From contig CANGOX010000017.1 in assembly GCA_947455605.1 (NCBI GenBank), forward strand, positions 1 to 44,318: 44,318 nucleotides of DNA, written 5' to 3'. The notes beneath the pieces are model-generated. The model worked only from the letters and a program-made list of their open reading frames with translations. It searched no databases and had not been told where the DNA came from. The translations under genes were made by a program, and so were the position numbers. Below are positions 9,092 through 18,415 of the stretch, in pieces; position 1 is the stretch's first letter, and the number at the start of each line of letters is the position of its first letter. Source of the DNA: Chitinophagaceae bacterium. GTDB lineage: Bacteria; Bacteroidota; Bacteroidia; Chitinophagales; Chitinophagaceae.

Positions 9092-10435
9092 TTACAACTT
9101 CATCGGCTGTTTCTTCCAATACGTAAGCGAACGCCAAACCCATTCAAATGGCCCGAAGCGAAAATAGCGTAGCCAGATGCTGGAGAAGATGAGTTGAAAG
9201 ATCCAGACAGCGGCAACTATATAATAGACCTGGTGTAAATGCAGTTTGCCGAAATAACCGAAACCGTATCCGAAGAAAAAGAATGTACAGATAATGCTTT
9301 GCATTAAGTAATTGGTAAATGCCATCTGCCCCACGGCTGCCAATGCGCGCATTAACCAGGGCACGATCTTTAAACGGATGGTGAGCATGATCAGACTGGC
9401 ATGACCAAGGGTTATGAGCAGACGTCGCACTTCTCCAAAGATATAAGGATCCACACGCCACTGTTCAATTCTTTGCGCAAAACTGGGATAGAAATAATAG
9501 GAATTATTGAAAAGGAAAAATCCAAACGGAATACCAATCCCATAACCGGCGATCAACCAGAGCACATAAGTTTGGGTGCTGAGTTTATTGGTAAAAAATC
9601 CCCACCCCAGTAAGGCCATCCCAATAAACATCATGGACAGCATATCCCATAATTCATAGTAAGTAAGATACACTTCAAAACCGGCTGTTTGCGGCCTGAG
9701 TTCCTTAAAGATGCCTATATAGCCCGCTTGCATGATGCGGGTATTTTTATTTGTTTCTGCCGTATCTGATTTTTTTCTGGGTGTTGTCCATTGAGGCCAG
9801 ATAGATTCGGCACGCTTCTGCTCTTCTGTAAGGGGCTTCTTCTCTTTTTTAGCGATCTGTGCTTCGAGATAGTTTGTGCGTATCGCTCTTTGTTCTGACC
9901 AGCTCCATGCCGATTGGATCATCGCAAAGGAGATACAGGCAAGTCCGAGGATCATCAACCATTTAGGTGCCAGTTTGCGAAAAGCAAAAAGCAGCATACC
10001 AAAGAGACCATAGTAAAAAAGGATATCGCCAAACCATAAGATCACAAAAGCATTGATGAGCCCAAAGAATACCAGCCAGAGTAATCGCCGGTAATAATAA
10101 ATGGCAACCGTGGGTTGTCCTGGTGCTTCTTTTTTGTTCATCATGAACAGCATCATACCCGCACCAAACAACATGGAGAACAGGCCCCGCATCGTTCCGT
10201 TAAAAAAGATCTCAACCCCTTTTAAAGTGAGATAATCATAGCTGGTGTGTGACCCCAAAGAAATATCGTTAAAGAGATTGCCTTCCATAAAACCAAAGGC
10301 AAAGCCCGGGATATTCATCAATAGTATACCCAGCAAGGCAAAGCCCCGGATGGTATCAATACTTTTGATCCTGTCTGCCTGCGCTATGGGTGCGGCGCCG
10401 GTGCTTGTATCAAAAGCAGCATTTGTTTGGGTCAT
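9092..10435 (-). CDS. DUF418 family membrane protein, paralogue 1
   Basis: A 447-residue polytopic inner-membrane protein. The N-terminal signature RIKSIDTIRGFALLGILLMN and the C-terminal block (GQMAFTNYLMQSIICTFFFF, then RYFRFGPFEWVWRSLTYWK) are typical of DUF418 proteins, which I know only as predicted transporters or membrane enzymes of unknown substrate. Around ten hydrophobic segments are visible, with a charged loop at about 190-225. Its last 90 codons are almost identical to those of the next gene, pointing to tandem duplication or gene conversion. It is the last gene of a three-gene minus-strand array. Confidence 0.9.
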   Translation of the reverse strand: MTQTNAAFDTSTGAAPIAQADRIKSIDTIRGFALLGILLMNIPGFAFGFMEGNLFNDISLGSHTSYDYLTLKGVEIFFNGTMRGLFSMLFGAGMMLFMMNKKEAPGQPTVAIYYYRRLLWLVFFGLINAFVILWFGDILFYYGLFGMLLFAFRKLAPKWLMILGLACISFAMIQSAWSWSEQRAIRTNYLEAQIAKKEKKPLTEEQKRAESIWPQWTTPRKKSDTAETNKNTRIMQAGYIGIFKELRPQTAGFEVYLTYYELWDMLSMMFIGMALLGWGFFTNKLSTQTYVLWLIAGYGIGIPFGFFLFNNSYYFYPSFAQRIEQWRVDPYIFGEVRRLLITLGHASLIMLTIRLKIVPWLMRALAAVGQMAFTNYLMQSIICTFFFFGYGFGYFGKLHLHQVYYIVAAVWIFQLIFSSIWLRYFRFGPFEWVWRSLTYWKKQPMKL

Positions 10436-10467
10436 TGATTGGGTTTTATCCTTGCTTTATAAATACA

Positions 10468-11808
10468 TTATAATTTCATCGGCTGTTTCTTCCAATAAGT
10501 AAGCGAACGCCAAACCCACTCAAAAGGCCCGAAGCGGAAATAGCGCAGCCAGATACTGGAGAAGATGAGTTGAAAGATCCAAACGGAACCTACTACATAA
10601 TAGATCTGGTGTAAATGCAGTTTTCCGTAATAGCCCCAACCGTATCCAAAGAAAAAGAAAGTACAGATGATGCTTTGCATTAGGTAATTGGTGAAAGCCA
10701 TTTGTCCTACAGCAGACAGGGCCCTCATTAACCAGGGCACGATCTTTAAGCGGAACACAAGCATCAGCATGCTGGCATGACCAACCGTGATTAATAGTCT
10801 TCTTACCTCTGCAAAGTTCCATGGGTTTGCGCGCCAACGATCTACAAATTCAATCCTGTGCGCTACTGCCGACCAATCGGCATCAAACAAAAAGAATCCA
10901 AAGGGGATACCAATTCCATAGCCCACCAACATCCACATAACATACGTGGAAGTGCTGAGTTTATTCGTAAAGAAACCCCAGCCAAAGAGCGCCATGCCGA
11001 TGAGCATCATGGAGAGCATATCAAATATGCCAAAATAGGTTCCGCCGGCTTCATTGCCGGCATTCATGGGAATGAAATACTTAACGATAGTTGTATACCC
11101 CGAATGCATCTTACGCATGTTCTCATTGGTCTGCGCGGTATCGGGTTTATTTACTTTGGCTACCTGCTCCCAGGTAGTGATGGCTTGCTGCTGTTCTTCC
11201 GTTAGTTTTTTCTTTTCTTTTTTGGCTGTCATCGCTTCAAGATAATCCGCTCTTTTCTGTCGCGTTTCAGACCAACGCCAGGAGTTCTGTATCATGGCAC
11301 AGGCAATCAGCGAAAGACCGATCACCAATAACCATTTAGGTGCAGTTTTGCGGAAGGCGAAAAGGATCATACCGAAAAGGCCATAGTAAAACAGGATATC
11401 ACCCTGCCATAAGATCACAAAAGCATTGACCACACCAAAGAAGACCAGCCATAATAAACGGCGATAATAATATATGGCAACCGAAGGTTGTCCCGGGGCT
11501 TCTTTTTTATTCATCATGAATAAGATCATGCCCGCACCAAAGAGCATGGAGAATAAACCACGCATGGTTCCTTCAAAAAAGATCTCAACACCTTTGAAGG
11601 TGAGGTAATCATAGCCCGATTGTGGTCCGTTAAAAATTGTGTACCAATAATCCCAGTTCATGCCAAAGCCGGGAATATTCATCATAAGAATTCCGAGGAG
11701 TGCAAAGCCGCGGATGGCATCGATGCTTTTGATCCTGTCTGCTGCAGCCACCGGGGCTGCGCCTATGGTTTGTTCTGAGGAAAGTATAGTTGAGTTATTT
11801 TGATCCAT
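10468..11808 (-). CDS. DUF418 family membrane protein, paralogue 2
   Basis: A 446-residue polytopic membrane protein with the same architecture as its neighbour at 9092-10435: N-terminal RIKSIDAIRGFALLGILMMN, long charged cytoplasmic-type loop, and the same C-terminal block. The spacing to the next gene is 32 bp and to the previous one 49 bp, so all three are probably co-transcribed from the 13264 side. The two paralogues differ mainly in the central loop and in periplasmic loops, which may set specificity. Function is unknown for the family. Confidence 0.9.
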   Translation of the reverse strand: MDQNNSTILSSEQTIGAAPVAAADRIKSIDAIRGFALLGILMMNIPGFGMNWDYWYTIFNGPQSGYDYLTFKGVEIFFEGTMRGLFSMLFGAGMILFMMNKKEAPGQPSVAIYYYRRLLWLVFFGVVNAFVILWQGDILFYYGLFGMILFAFRKTAPKWLLVIGLSLIACAMIQNSWRWSETRQKRADYLEAMTAKKEKKKLTEEQQQAITTWEQVAKVNKPDTAQTNENMRKMHSGYTTIVKYFIPMNAGNEAGGTYFGIFDMLSMMLIGMALFGWGFFTNKLSTSTYVMWMLVGYGIGIPFGFFLFDADWSAVAHRIEFVDRWRANPWNFAEVRRLLITVGHASMLMLVFRLKIVPWLMRALSAVGQMAFTNYLMQSIICTFFFFGYGWGYYGKLHLHQIYYVVGSVWIFQLIFSSIWLRYFRFGPFEWVWRSLTYWKKQPMKL

Positions 11809-11857
11809 ACAAATGGTTTGAAAAAGTGATCAGGAAATTGATTAACAGCAATAGTGA

Positions 11858-13264
11858 TTACAGTTTGTTGGGTAATTTTTTCCGGTAGACAAGACATTTC
11901 AACGCCCATTCTAAAGGACCCAGTCGGTAATTGCGTAACCATAGTACAGACAACAGGATCAGTACAATGGAGATCTGTGCAACCGCAACATACATTTCCC
12001 ATTGAGCAAACATTCCGTAAAACCCTAAGCCAGAACCATAGAACCAGAAAGCGCAGGCGATCACCAGCAGGAAATAGTTGGTGAGTGCCAAACGGCCAAC
12101 AGCGGATAAAACCTCTGTTAACCACTGTACACTTTTCATTGATAGCAGCCACATTAACAAAGAAGCATAACCGGTTGCCATCAATAAAATTTCGATAGGC
12201 AGAAACTGGTTAAATGGTATGGGGATCCCGTCAATATATTTTGTGTAATCGTTGATACGCAAAGAGTTGTGGTGTATGCGGAACCAGGCCAGTAAAAGTC
12301 CGATGGCGAGCAACAACACCGCTATCAATAAGTATCTGGAGGCACTGTATCTTTTATGAAAAAAGCCCATCCCCAATAAAGCCATTCCTAATAACATGGC
12401 GGAACCGATCTCCCAAACACCAATACTATATAACCAGTTTGATTCCCTTGATTGCGTACGGCCTTTTATTGAGAACCACAGTTTACTGTAACCGGCACGC
12501 ATGGTTTTTTTATCTGCAGCCGATTTGGAAGAATCGTATTTCAGGTTTTTCAACATTCCCTCCCATTTGCCTTTTTCATCGGCCTGTTTGGCGGTAAGGG
12601 TGTCGTTCTTTTTAGCAAGAGAATCCGCGAGTTTATTTTTTGTTCCGGAGAGACTGTCTTTTTTTGCGCGGGCAGTGCTGTCGTCTTTAAATTTTTTCTC
12701 TACTGTTTTTACCGCCAGATAGGCTTTGTAATCGGATTGATCGTCTGTATAGTTCCAGTATTGCTTTCCGCAATAGATCAACATACATACCAATGCTGCG
12801 ATCCATAAACTTTTAACGGGCAGCTTTGAGAACGCGAACAATAAAATACCCACTACACCAAAAGGAAATAGAAGATCGTTGGGCCACAACAGCACGAGAC
12901 CTACAAAGAGTCCAAGTAGTATGAGCCAGATCTGTTTACGGATATGCGCATCCGTTCCGTCTATCGCAGCGGGATGATCCTGCTTTTGTACCAAAAGTAC
13001 CATGCCTGCGCCAAAGACCATGGCCAGCAGCGCCATCATTTTCCCATCGAACAACATAGACACGATAGCATACAATTTGTAATTACCATGGTGATTGTGT
13101 GTGATGAAAAAGAGCTGTTCGTTGAATGTAAAGCCGGCAAAATCCCAGATACCGGTTACAAATAGCCCAAGTAAAGCGAGGCCACTGATTACAGAAAGGG
13201 AAAAATTCGGGGTTGCAGCCGTTTCCAGAACAGCTTCCGGTGAATGAGGAGTTGTTTCGTTCAT
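11858..13264 (-). CDS. DUF418-like membrane protein, divergent paralogue 3
   Basis: A 468-residue polytopic membrane protein. The C-terminal block (GRLALTNYFLLVIACAFWFY, then RNYRLGPLEWALKCLVYRKK) shows it belongs with the two genes downstream, but the N-terminus has lost the RIKSIDxIRG motif and reads SLSVISGLALLGLFVTGIWD. The central loop is expanded with a lysine- and serine-rich, helix-forming insert at about residues 175-235. I chose the ATG at 13264 (MNETTPHSPE) because the in-frame upstream extension is basic and unlike the family. It is the first gene of the array and the oldest looking copy. Confidence 0.85.
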   Translation of the reverse strand: MNETTPHSPEAVLETAATPNFSLSVISGLALLGLFVTGIWDFAGFTFNEQLFFITHNHHGNYKLYAIVSMLFDGKMMALLAMVFGAGMVLLVQKQDHPAAIDGTDAHIRKQIWLILLGLFVGLVLLWPNDLLFPFGVVGILLFAFSKLPVKSLWIAALVCMLIYCGKQYWNYTDDQSDYKAYLAVKTVEKKFKDDSTARAKKDSLSGTKNKLADSLAKKNDTLTAKQADEKGKWEGMLKNLKYDSSKSAADKKTMRAGYSKLWFSIKGRTQSRESNWLYSIGVWEIGSAMLLGMALLGMGFFHKRYSASRYLLIAVLLLAIGLLLAWFRIHHNSLRINDYTKYIDGIPIPFNQFLPIEILLMATGYASLLMWLLSMKSVQWLTEVLSAVGRLALTNYFLLVIACAFWFYGSGLGFYGMFAQWEMYVAVAQISIVLILLSVLWLRNYRLGPLEWALKCLVYRKKLPNKL

Positions 13265-13773
13265 TGGTTTTGGTTTGTATTTTCTCCAGCTATGAATAAT
13301 GCGATGTAAGGAAAGCCCGGATACGGATTCAATCGAATGGAATTTGTCTAAAAGCAAAGCCTGCTCTCTTCACGAATTGAAGTTGGCGCGCAACGGGGGA
13401 GATGCACTTCAATTTTCGGGTTAATAAATATACTATTTTAATTGAATGTATTTTATTTTTCTTGTGGGAGGTGCTGTAGGGTATAATAGGTGGTTGGTGA
13501 GGAGCTGTTGTTGGTGATAACAACAACAACGGCGAACGGCGAAAGAGTTTGTTGGCATGAGACCCTTTGTGTTCGGCTGATGCGGGTAAAATATTTATTC
13601 ATTTGCCACGTCCTTTAGAGCGTGGCAAATGAATAAACAGTATAGTTCATGAATGCTTCTGAATCGATAAGGTCTTATAACCAACAACGGTGAAGGCAAA
13701 TTAAAAAAGAGAGGCCGTTATGCCCCTCTTTTCTAAGGATATAATATGGGCTTATGCCCAACCAGCATTACTA
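13265..13773. other. Gene-free region with a perfect 17-bp hairpin
   Basis: This 509-bp gap lies between the DUF418 array and the BNR gene, both on the minus strand. It includes a perfect 17-bp inverted repeat with a 10-nt loop (13594-13610 and 13621-13637; arms ATTCATTTGCCACG and its complement), an AT-rich stretch at 13420-13455 where the DUF418 promoter should lie, and an AACAAC-rich stretch at 13503-13533. I see no protein-like open frame. The hairpin has no T-run on either side, so a terminator is not the obvious reading. Confidence 0.55.
13705..13732 (-). terminator. Intrinsic terminator of the BNR gene
   Basis: On the minus strand AAAAGAGGGGC pairs with GCCTCTCTTTT (one mismatch) around a 6-nt loop and is followed by a run of T. 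It lies about 40 bp after the stop codon of the BNR/sortilin-like gene and is correctly oriented to end its transcript. Confidence 0.75.
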
Positions 13774-16700
13774 TTATTTATTCAATGCGGCCACTTTCAC
13801 TTTTACTGCGGTCCATTTATTCATGATCTCTGTAAACTGATCATTGGTCTGTTTTACACCCGCAACAGTTTGTGTGGTTGGCGGCATTTCTGTTTCATGT
13901 AAGATAGAGAATAGTCCCGCAAAAGATCCGTCAATACTGCCGAAGGTAGGGCCTTGTGCGGCTGCGGGTGCGCCACCGCCTCTTCTGCCACGGCGCGCAC
14001 TTTCAAAGCCTGCTACTTCCTGGTCAAGCGCATTCAAAGCTTCTGTATTGCTGCCGCCTTTGGCGATCAGGTCTTTCAATTGCTTTCTGGTATCAGCTAC
14101 TTCTGCCAATGTTTTCTTGATCTTAACACGCCCTTCGTAGCAGGTGAGCGAAAGTGTGTGTTGTTTTTGGAGATCTACCATAGGTGCTTTTACGCGTGGG
14201 TCCATTTTCACGGGCAGGGGTTGTGAATAGGTTTTTCCATTCACGGTTAACTTAACGGTATAGGTTCCGGGTAAAACCCATGGTGAATTTTTTTCGGGAG
14301 CGGTATTCTCAAAAATTGCGGTCATCGGAAAACTTACCGGATCATTGATGGGTGTATAATGTACATCCCACAGAAAGCGATGTGCGCCGGCATCTGCAGA
14401 AAGCAGCTGCTGCGGACGGATCCAATACAAAGGAATATTCAATGCCGGTATTTCATAAGGCTTATCATTGCTGCTGTATTTGCGTACAGATCTTCCGGCA
14501 GCATCCACAATTTCAAGTGTTACTTCTCCGGTTGCTTTATCGGCTAAATAATAATCGATCACGGCACCATCGGGTGGGTTTTGTCCGCCGGGTTCTTCCT
14601 GCGGTATCGGTGTATCTGTATTCATGTTCCAGCGGATACGTAAGGCCGTTTGTGGTTTGAACAGGATAGCATTTTCTGCAGCCAGGTTTTTACTGATCTG
14701 GCGAAGCGGAGTTATATCATCCATGATCCAGAAACCACGCCCGTGTGTACCCAGTACCAGATCATCATCTTTGATCACCAGATCGCGGATAGAAGTAGGT
14801 GGCATATTATTTTTTAACGACTGCCAATGATCTCCTTCATCAAATGAAACATATACGGCATTTTCGGAGCCGGCAAACAATAAACCTTTACGGTTTGGAT
14901 CTTCGCGTACTACGTTAATAGGTTCATTAGCAGGTAAACCATTGGTGATGAGTTTCCATGTTTTTCCACCATCATTGGTCTTGTAAACATAAGGATGCAT
15001 ATCATCGCAACGGATCCGGTTGATGGCTGCGTATACGGTGTTATCATCAAAATGTCCGGCATCCATTAGGGATACTTTGCTCCATGATGTGATCTCGGGT
15101 GGTGTTACATTCTTCCATGTTTTTCCACCATCATGTGTTACCTGTATGTAACCATCATCGGTACCTGCCCAGATGGTATTGATATTTTTATAGGAAGGTG
15201 CCACGGTATAGATCACACCACGTCTTGGCATTTTTTTTAATTGCTCGTTGGTGTAGATCCCAACGCTGGCGGGAATATCCCAGCTTTCACGGGTAAGGTC
15301 CGGACTGATGATGTCCCAGCTGTTACCGCCATCTCTTGTTTTAAATAACACATTACCCGCGTAGTACAATGTTTTGGGATCGATAGGCGAGAACAATACC
15401 GGTGCGGTTCTTACAAAACGGTATTTGCCTGAACGAATAGCTTCGGGTGCTATGTTCTGTACCTGTCCGGTTCGTTTATCAAACTTGGTGATCTTTCCTC
15501 CATAAATAATATTCGGGTCCAGCGGATCAGGAGCCACATAACCATATTCTTCTACACCCACTGGATGCCATTCGCGGATGGAGATCTGTCCGTCATTACC
15601 TCTTGAGGCAATACCTACAGAACCACTCTCCTGTTGTCCGCCATATACATTATACGGAAACGCATTATCGGTAATTACATGATAGAACTGTGCGGTAGGT
15701 TGATTATACCAGGAAGAAAAAGTTTCTCCGCCATTTACGGTAACAATACCACCCTGATCGAGTGCGATCAGCATGATCTTTGGATCATTGGGGTTGATCC
15801 AGATGCGGTGATAATCATCACCACCGGGTGCACCACGAAAGCCTGTCCATGTTTTGGCACCATCTGTCGATTTCCAGGTAACTACATTGGCGCTGTAAAC
15901 GATATCTGCATTTTTCGGATCTGCTTTTATCTCGGCAAAATCACTACCACGTCCCCAGAAACGATCATCGCTGTTGATATTGATCCATGATTCACCGGCA
16001 TCATCACTTCTGTATACACCACCAAAGCGCGGGCCCGCATCAACGGTTGCATATAAGCGGTTGCTGTTGCTGGGTGCTATGCAAAAACCAATACGGCCTA
16101 ATCCATCCTGTGGTGTGGGTAATCCTTTGGTGAGTTTTTTCCAGGTATTACCGCCATCAGTAGATTTGAACATACCGCTTTCGGTTCCGTTCCAGGCACC
16201 GTTCTCCCAGGGGCCCTGTCTGCCCGCCCACATATCGGCATATAAAATGTTTGCGTTATTGGGATCGAAGCTTACCTGTATGGCACCCGTATTTTCATCT
16301 TTATATAATACACGCTCCCAGTTATTACCACCATCTAAACTTCTGTATACACCACGTTCTGTATTGGGACCGTAAGGGTGACCCAGTACAGCCACAAAAA
16401 TGCGGTTCTCATTTTTAGGGTCGATAATGATATCGCCGATCTGTTGGCCATCTTTCAAACCCATGTTCTTCCAGGTCTTACCTGCATCGGTTGATTTGTA
16501 TACACCATCACCAATGGAAAGATCGGGGCGTTGAATGCCTTCGCCACATCCCACGAATATTACATTGGGATTGGATTCAGACACTGCAATATCACCTACT
16601 GAACCTGTAGGCATTTTATCGAAGATGGGATTCCAGGTGCGGCCATAATCATTGGTCTTCCAAACGCCTCCATTGTTCACACCAATATAGAAAACGCTGG

Positions 16701-16857
16701 GTTGCGAAGGAACGCCAACGGCACCTACAGTTCGCCCTGCACGGTGAGGGCCGATCATGCGCCATTGCATGCTGTTGAAAAGACTTGCATTGAAAGGTTG
16801 AGCAGAAGCAAGGAACATGGCTGCCATGCATAGCAGCAGCGCGGTTGATTTTTTCAT
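13774..16857 (-). CDS. Secreted BNR/Asp-box (sortilin, VPS10-like) repeat protein
   Basis: A 1027-residue exported protein with a signal peptide (MKKSTALLLCMAAMFLASAQ). It carries about ten Asp-box motifs of the form S/T-x-D-x-G-x-x-W, for example GVWKTNDYGRTW, GVYKSTDAGKTW, GMFKSTDGGNTW, VYKTNDGGKTW and VYVSFDEGDHW, spread over residues 65-690 and consistent with two beta-propellers of the VPS10/sortilin type. The C-terminal third (about 750-1027) contains an Ig-like region (TYTVKLTVNGKTYSQP) and a helical segment with a GRRGGG-type low-complexity stretch. Family members are often called glycosyl hydrolases, but no catalytic acid pair is evident, so binding or scaffolding is equally likely. 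It stands alone with its own terminator. Confidence 0.9.
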   Translation of the reverse strand: MKKSTALLLCMAAMFLASAQPFNASLFNSMQWRMIGPHRAGRTVGAVGVPSQPSVFYIGVNNGGVWKTNDYGRTWNPIFDKMPTGSVGDIAVSESNPNVIFVGCGEGIQRPDLSIGDGVYKSTDAGKTWKNMGLKDGQQIGDIIIDPKNENRIFVAVLGHPYGPNTERGVYRSLDGGNNWERVLYKDENTGAIQVSFDPNNANILYADMWAGRQGPWENGAWNGTESGMFKSTDGGNTWKKLTKGLPTPQDGLGRIGFCIAPSNSNRLYATVDAGPRFGGVYRSDDAGESWININSDDRFWGRGSDFAEIKADPKNADIVYSANVVTWKSTDGAKTWTGFRGAPGGDDYHRIWINPNDPKIMLIALDQGGIVTVNGGETFSSWYNQPTAQFYHVITDNAFPYNVYGGQQESGSVGIASRGNDGQISIREWHPVGVEEYGYVAPDPLDPNIIYGGKITKFDKRTGQVQNIAPEAIRSGKYRFVRTAPVLFSPIDPKTLYYAGNVLFKTRDGGNSWDIISPDLTRESWDIPASVGIYTNEQLKKMPRRGVIYTVAPSYKNINTIWAGTDDGYIQVTHDGGKTWKNVTPPEITSWSKVSLMDAGHFDDNTVYAAINRIRCDDMHPYVYKTNDGGKTWKLITNGLPANEPINVVREDPNRKGLLFAGSENAVYVSFDEGDHWQSLKNNMPPTSIRDLVIKDDDLVLGTHGRGFWIMDDITPLRQISKNLAAENAILFKPQTALRIRWNMNTDTPIPQEEPGGQNPPDGAVIDYYLADKATGEVTLEIVDAAGRSVRKYSSNDKPYEIPALNIPLYWIRPQQLLSADAGAHRFLWDVHYTPINDPVSFPMTAIFENTAPEKNSPWVLPGTYTVKLTVNGKTYSQPLPVKMDPRVKAPMVDLQKQHTLSLTCYEGRVKIKKTLAEVADTRKQLKDLIAKGGSNTEALNALDQEVAGFESARRGRRGGGAPAAAQGPTFGSIDGSFAGLFSILHETEMPPTTQTVAGVKQTNDQFTEIMNKWTAVKVKVAALNK

Positions 16858-16935
16858 GTGAGATAGTTTGGGCTATTAAATTACTGATTAATCTGAATGA
16901 ACGCTGTTTATATCACTAAAGATAAACCGAAAACA

Positions 16936-17040
16936 AAAGGCCGAAGCAAAATGCAAGCATTCAGCGTTCGGCCTTTAGCGTAAGAAGATTTATTTTTTTT
17001 CAGCAACCCTCACCCTCCTCACTCCCCCCTGCCAGGGGGG
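16936..17040. terminator. Two hairpins between the KdnB-like gene and the BNR gene
   Basis: AAAGGCCGAA (16936-16945) and TTCGGCCTTT (16967-16976) form a 10-bp perfect stem with A-run and T-run flanks, readable as a terminator in both directions. A second compact hairpin, CCCCCCT-GCC-AGGGGGG, lies at 17024-17040. The 235-bp gap otherwise holds no gene. The first hairpin is the better candidate for ending the KdnB-like transcript on the minus strand. Confidence 0.6.
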
Positions 17041-17093
17041 ATGAAAACAAAATATTTATTTTATTGACAAGTATGAAAGGGGGGTCCTGGGGG

Positions 17094-18167
17094 TCAGAGT
17101 TTTTCGTAGAGGCCCCTTAATTTTTCAGGTGTCATGATCTTCTCCCAGTCTTTGCCAAGCGCATTCTCCCATAAAGGTTTCATGCCCAGCGATACATTCA
17201 TCATGGTCTGGAACTGTTCTTCGGTCAATCCTTTACAGATGCCTTGCGGGATCTCGATCTTATTTTTCTCTACCATGTATTTGAATTCTTTTACACCGGC
17301 AGGATAATATTCTTCGAGATGATTCATAACAATACAGTTACCAATACCGTGTTTGGTGCCGAGTAAATAACTCAGACCATAACTCACGGCATGTGCCACA
17401 CCTACCTGTGAGTAGGCAATACTCATGCCTCCTGCGTAAGATGCCATCATGAGCATATCATCACATTCGTTGTCCCACTGTGTTTTCTCTACAAATACTT
17501 TCTGGCAGAGCTGCAGGGCTTTTTCGCCATAACTTTTGCTGAACTCATTCAGAAAAGTGCCTTCCAGACTTTCGATACAATGGATATAGCAATCCATACC
17601 CGTGTAAAAACGCTGGTTAGCGGGTGCGTCTTTGGTCAATTCGGGATCGAGAACAATCTGGTCGAATGGCGTAAAATCGCTGTTCATACCCAGTTTACGG
17701 GTAGGACCTGTTAATACTGTTGTACGGCTTACTTCTGCACCGGTTCCGCTTAAAGTGGGTATGCCCGCTTTGTAAACACCAGGTTGTTTTACCAGATCCC
17801 AGCCCTGGTAATCTGCTGAAGAGCCGGGGTTGGTCATCATAAGCGAAACCGCTTTGGCAAGGTCCATCGCAGAACCACCGCCAATACCTATCACGCCACT
17901 GATGGTGCCAAATTCTTCTTTTAATTGTTGTGCCAGTTTATCAACTTGGGTGGTTTTGGGTTCATAGGTAACATCTACCAATACCACTTTGTCTTTGCCT
18001 CGAAGCGGGATGCGGTTGAGCAAGGGCTTTCCTTCAAAAAAATGATCTACCAGAAAGATCATAGGGGCGGTACCCTTTCTTTGCGGTGCTAATATTTCAT
18101 CTAACTGGTTAAAACTGCCCCGGCCATAGACCACGTAGCTTACCATTTTAAAATTGCGGAAACTCAT
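17094..18167 (-). CDS. kdnB: Iron-containing alcohol dehydrogenase, KdnB-like (Kdo 8-oxidase)
   Basis: A 357-residue type III (iron) alcohol dehydrogenase. The NAD-binding GGGS is at 96-99, and the metal ligands fit D192, H196, H259 and H273 (MDCYIH, VAHAVSY, TKHGIGN). Several stretches match KdnB of Shewanella as I remember it: the N-terminus with YGRGSFNQLDEILAP, NPGSSADYQGWDLVK, and FTPFDQIVLDPEL. KdnB oxidises carbon 8 of 3-deoxy-D-manno-octulosonate (Kdo), the first step to 8-amino-Kdo of lipopolysaccharide. The partner aminotransferase KdnA is not in this window. KdsB, which activates Kdo-type sugars, lies at 34171-34899. If KdnB is wrong, a general iron alcohol dehydrogenase is the alternative. 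Confidence 0.75.
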   Translation of the reverse strand: MSFRNFKMVSYVVYGRGSFNQLDEILAPQRKGTAPMIFLVDHFFEGKPLLNRIPLRGKDKVVLVDVTYEPKTTQVDKLAQQLKEEFGTISGVIGIGGGSAMDLAKAVSLMMTNPGSSADYQGWDLVKQPGVYKAGIPTLSGTGAEVSRTTVLTGPTRKLGMNSDFTPFDQIVLDPELTKDAPANQRFYTGMDCYIHCIESLEGTFLNEFSKSYGEKALQLCQKVFVEKTQWDNECDDMLMMASYAGGMSIAYSQVGVAHAVSYGLSYLLGTKHGIGNCIVMNHLEEYYPAGVKEFKYMVEKNKIEIPQGICKGLTEEQFQTMMNVSLGMKPLWENALGKDWEKIMTPEKLRGLYEKL

Positions 18168-18177
18168 ACTTATTTTT

Positions 18178-18415
18178 TTACGGTTGGGGTCCTGACCAAT
18201 TATAGCGCCCCATCATTTTAGAAGGAAAATGTCTGAAAACCGGTACAAACCTACTGTAGAATGCGGTAATTTCAAACTGCGGATCATGATGTGCCGAAAT
18301 GCAGACAAAAGCGTCTGCCGAATTTTTGATATTGCCTGTTAATTCTGTATTTAGCCCCCAGATTCTGATAGCTTTCTTATCTTCGGTGCCACTGATTCGC
18401 TGTTTTTAACTCCAT
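18178..18415 (-). pseudogene. Small frameshifted ORF opposite the HEAT gene start
   Basis: A minus-strand frame of 75 codons runs from 18405 to a TAA at 18178-18180 and reads like protein (for example SAHHDPQFEITAFYSRFVPV, then PSKMMGRYNWSG) but lacks a start codon. An ATG at 18415 opens the neighbouring frame (MELK...), and deleting one A from the five-A run at 18403-18407 joins the two into a 79-residue protein. So the sequence shows either a real +1 frameshift mutation, a sequencing error in the run, or programmed slippage. The ATG overlaps the ATG of the divergent HEAT gene in the palindrome CATG. The stop lies 11 bp before the KdnB-like start, so the two would be co-transcribed. I do not recognise the family. 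Confidence 0.4.

Noticed and set aside
9130..9461. Extra minus-strand frame in the DUF418 gene
   Set aside because: It overlaps the DUF418 frame and repeats in the duplicated neighbour only because the DNA is duplicated.
13774..16857. Sialidase assignment for the BNR protein
   Set aside because: Asp boxes are present, but the arginine triad and FRIP motif of sialidases are not seen.
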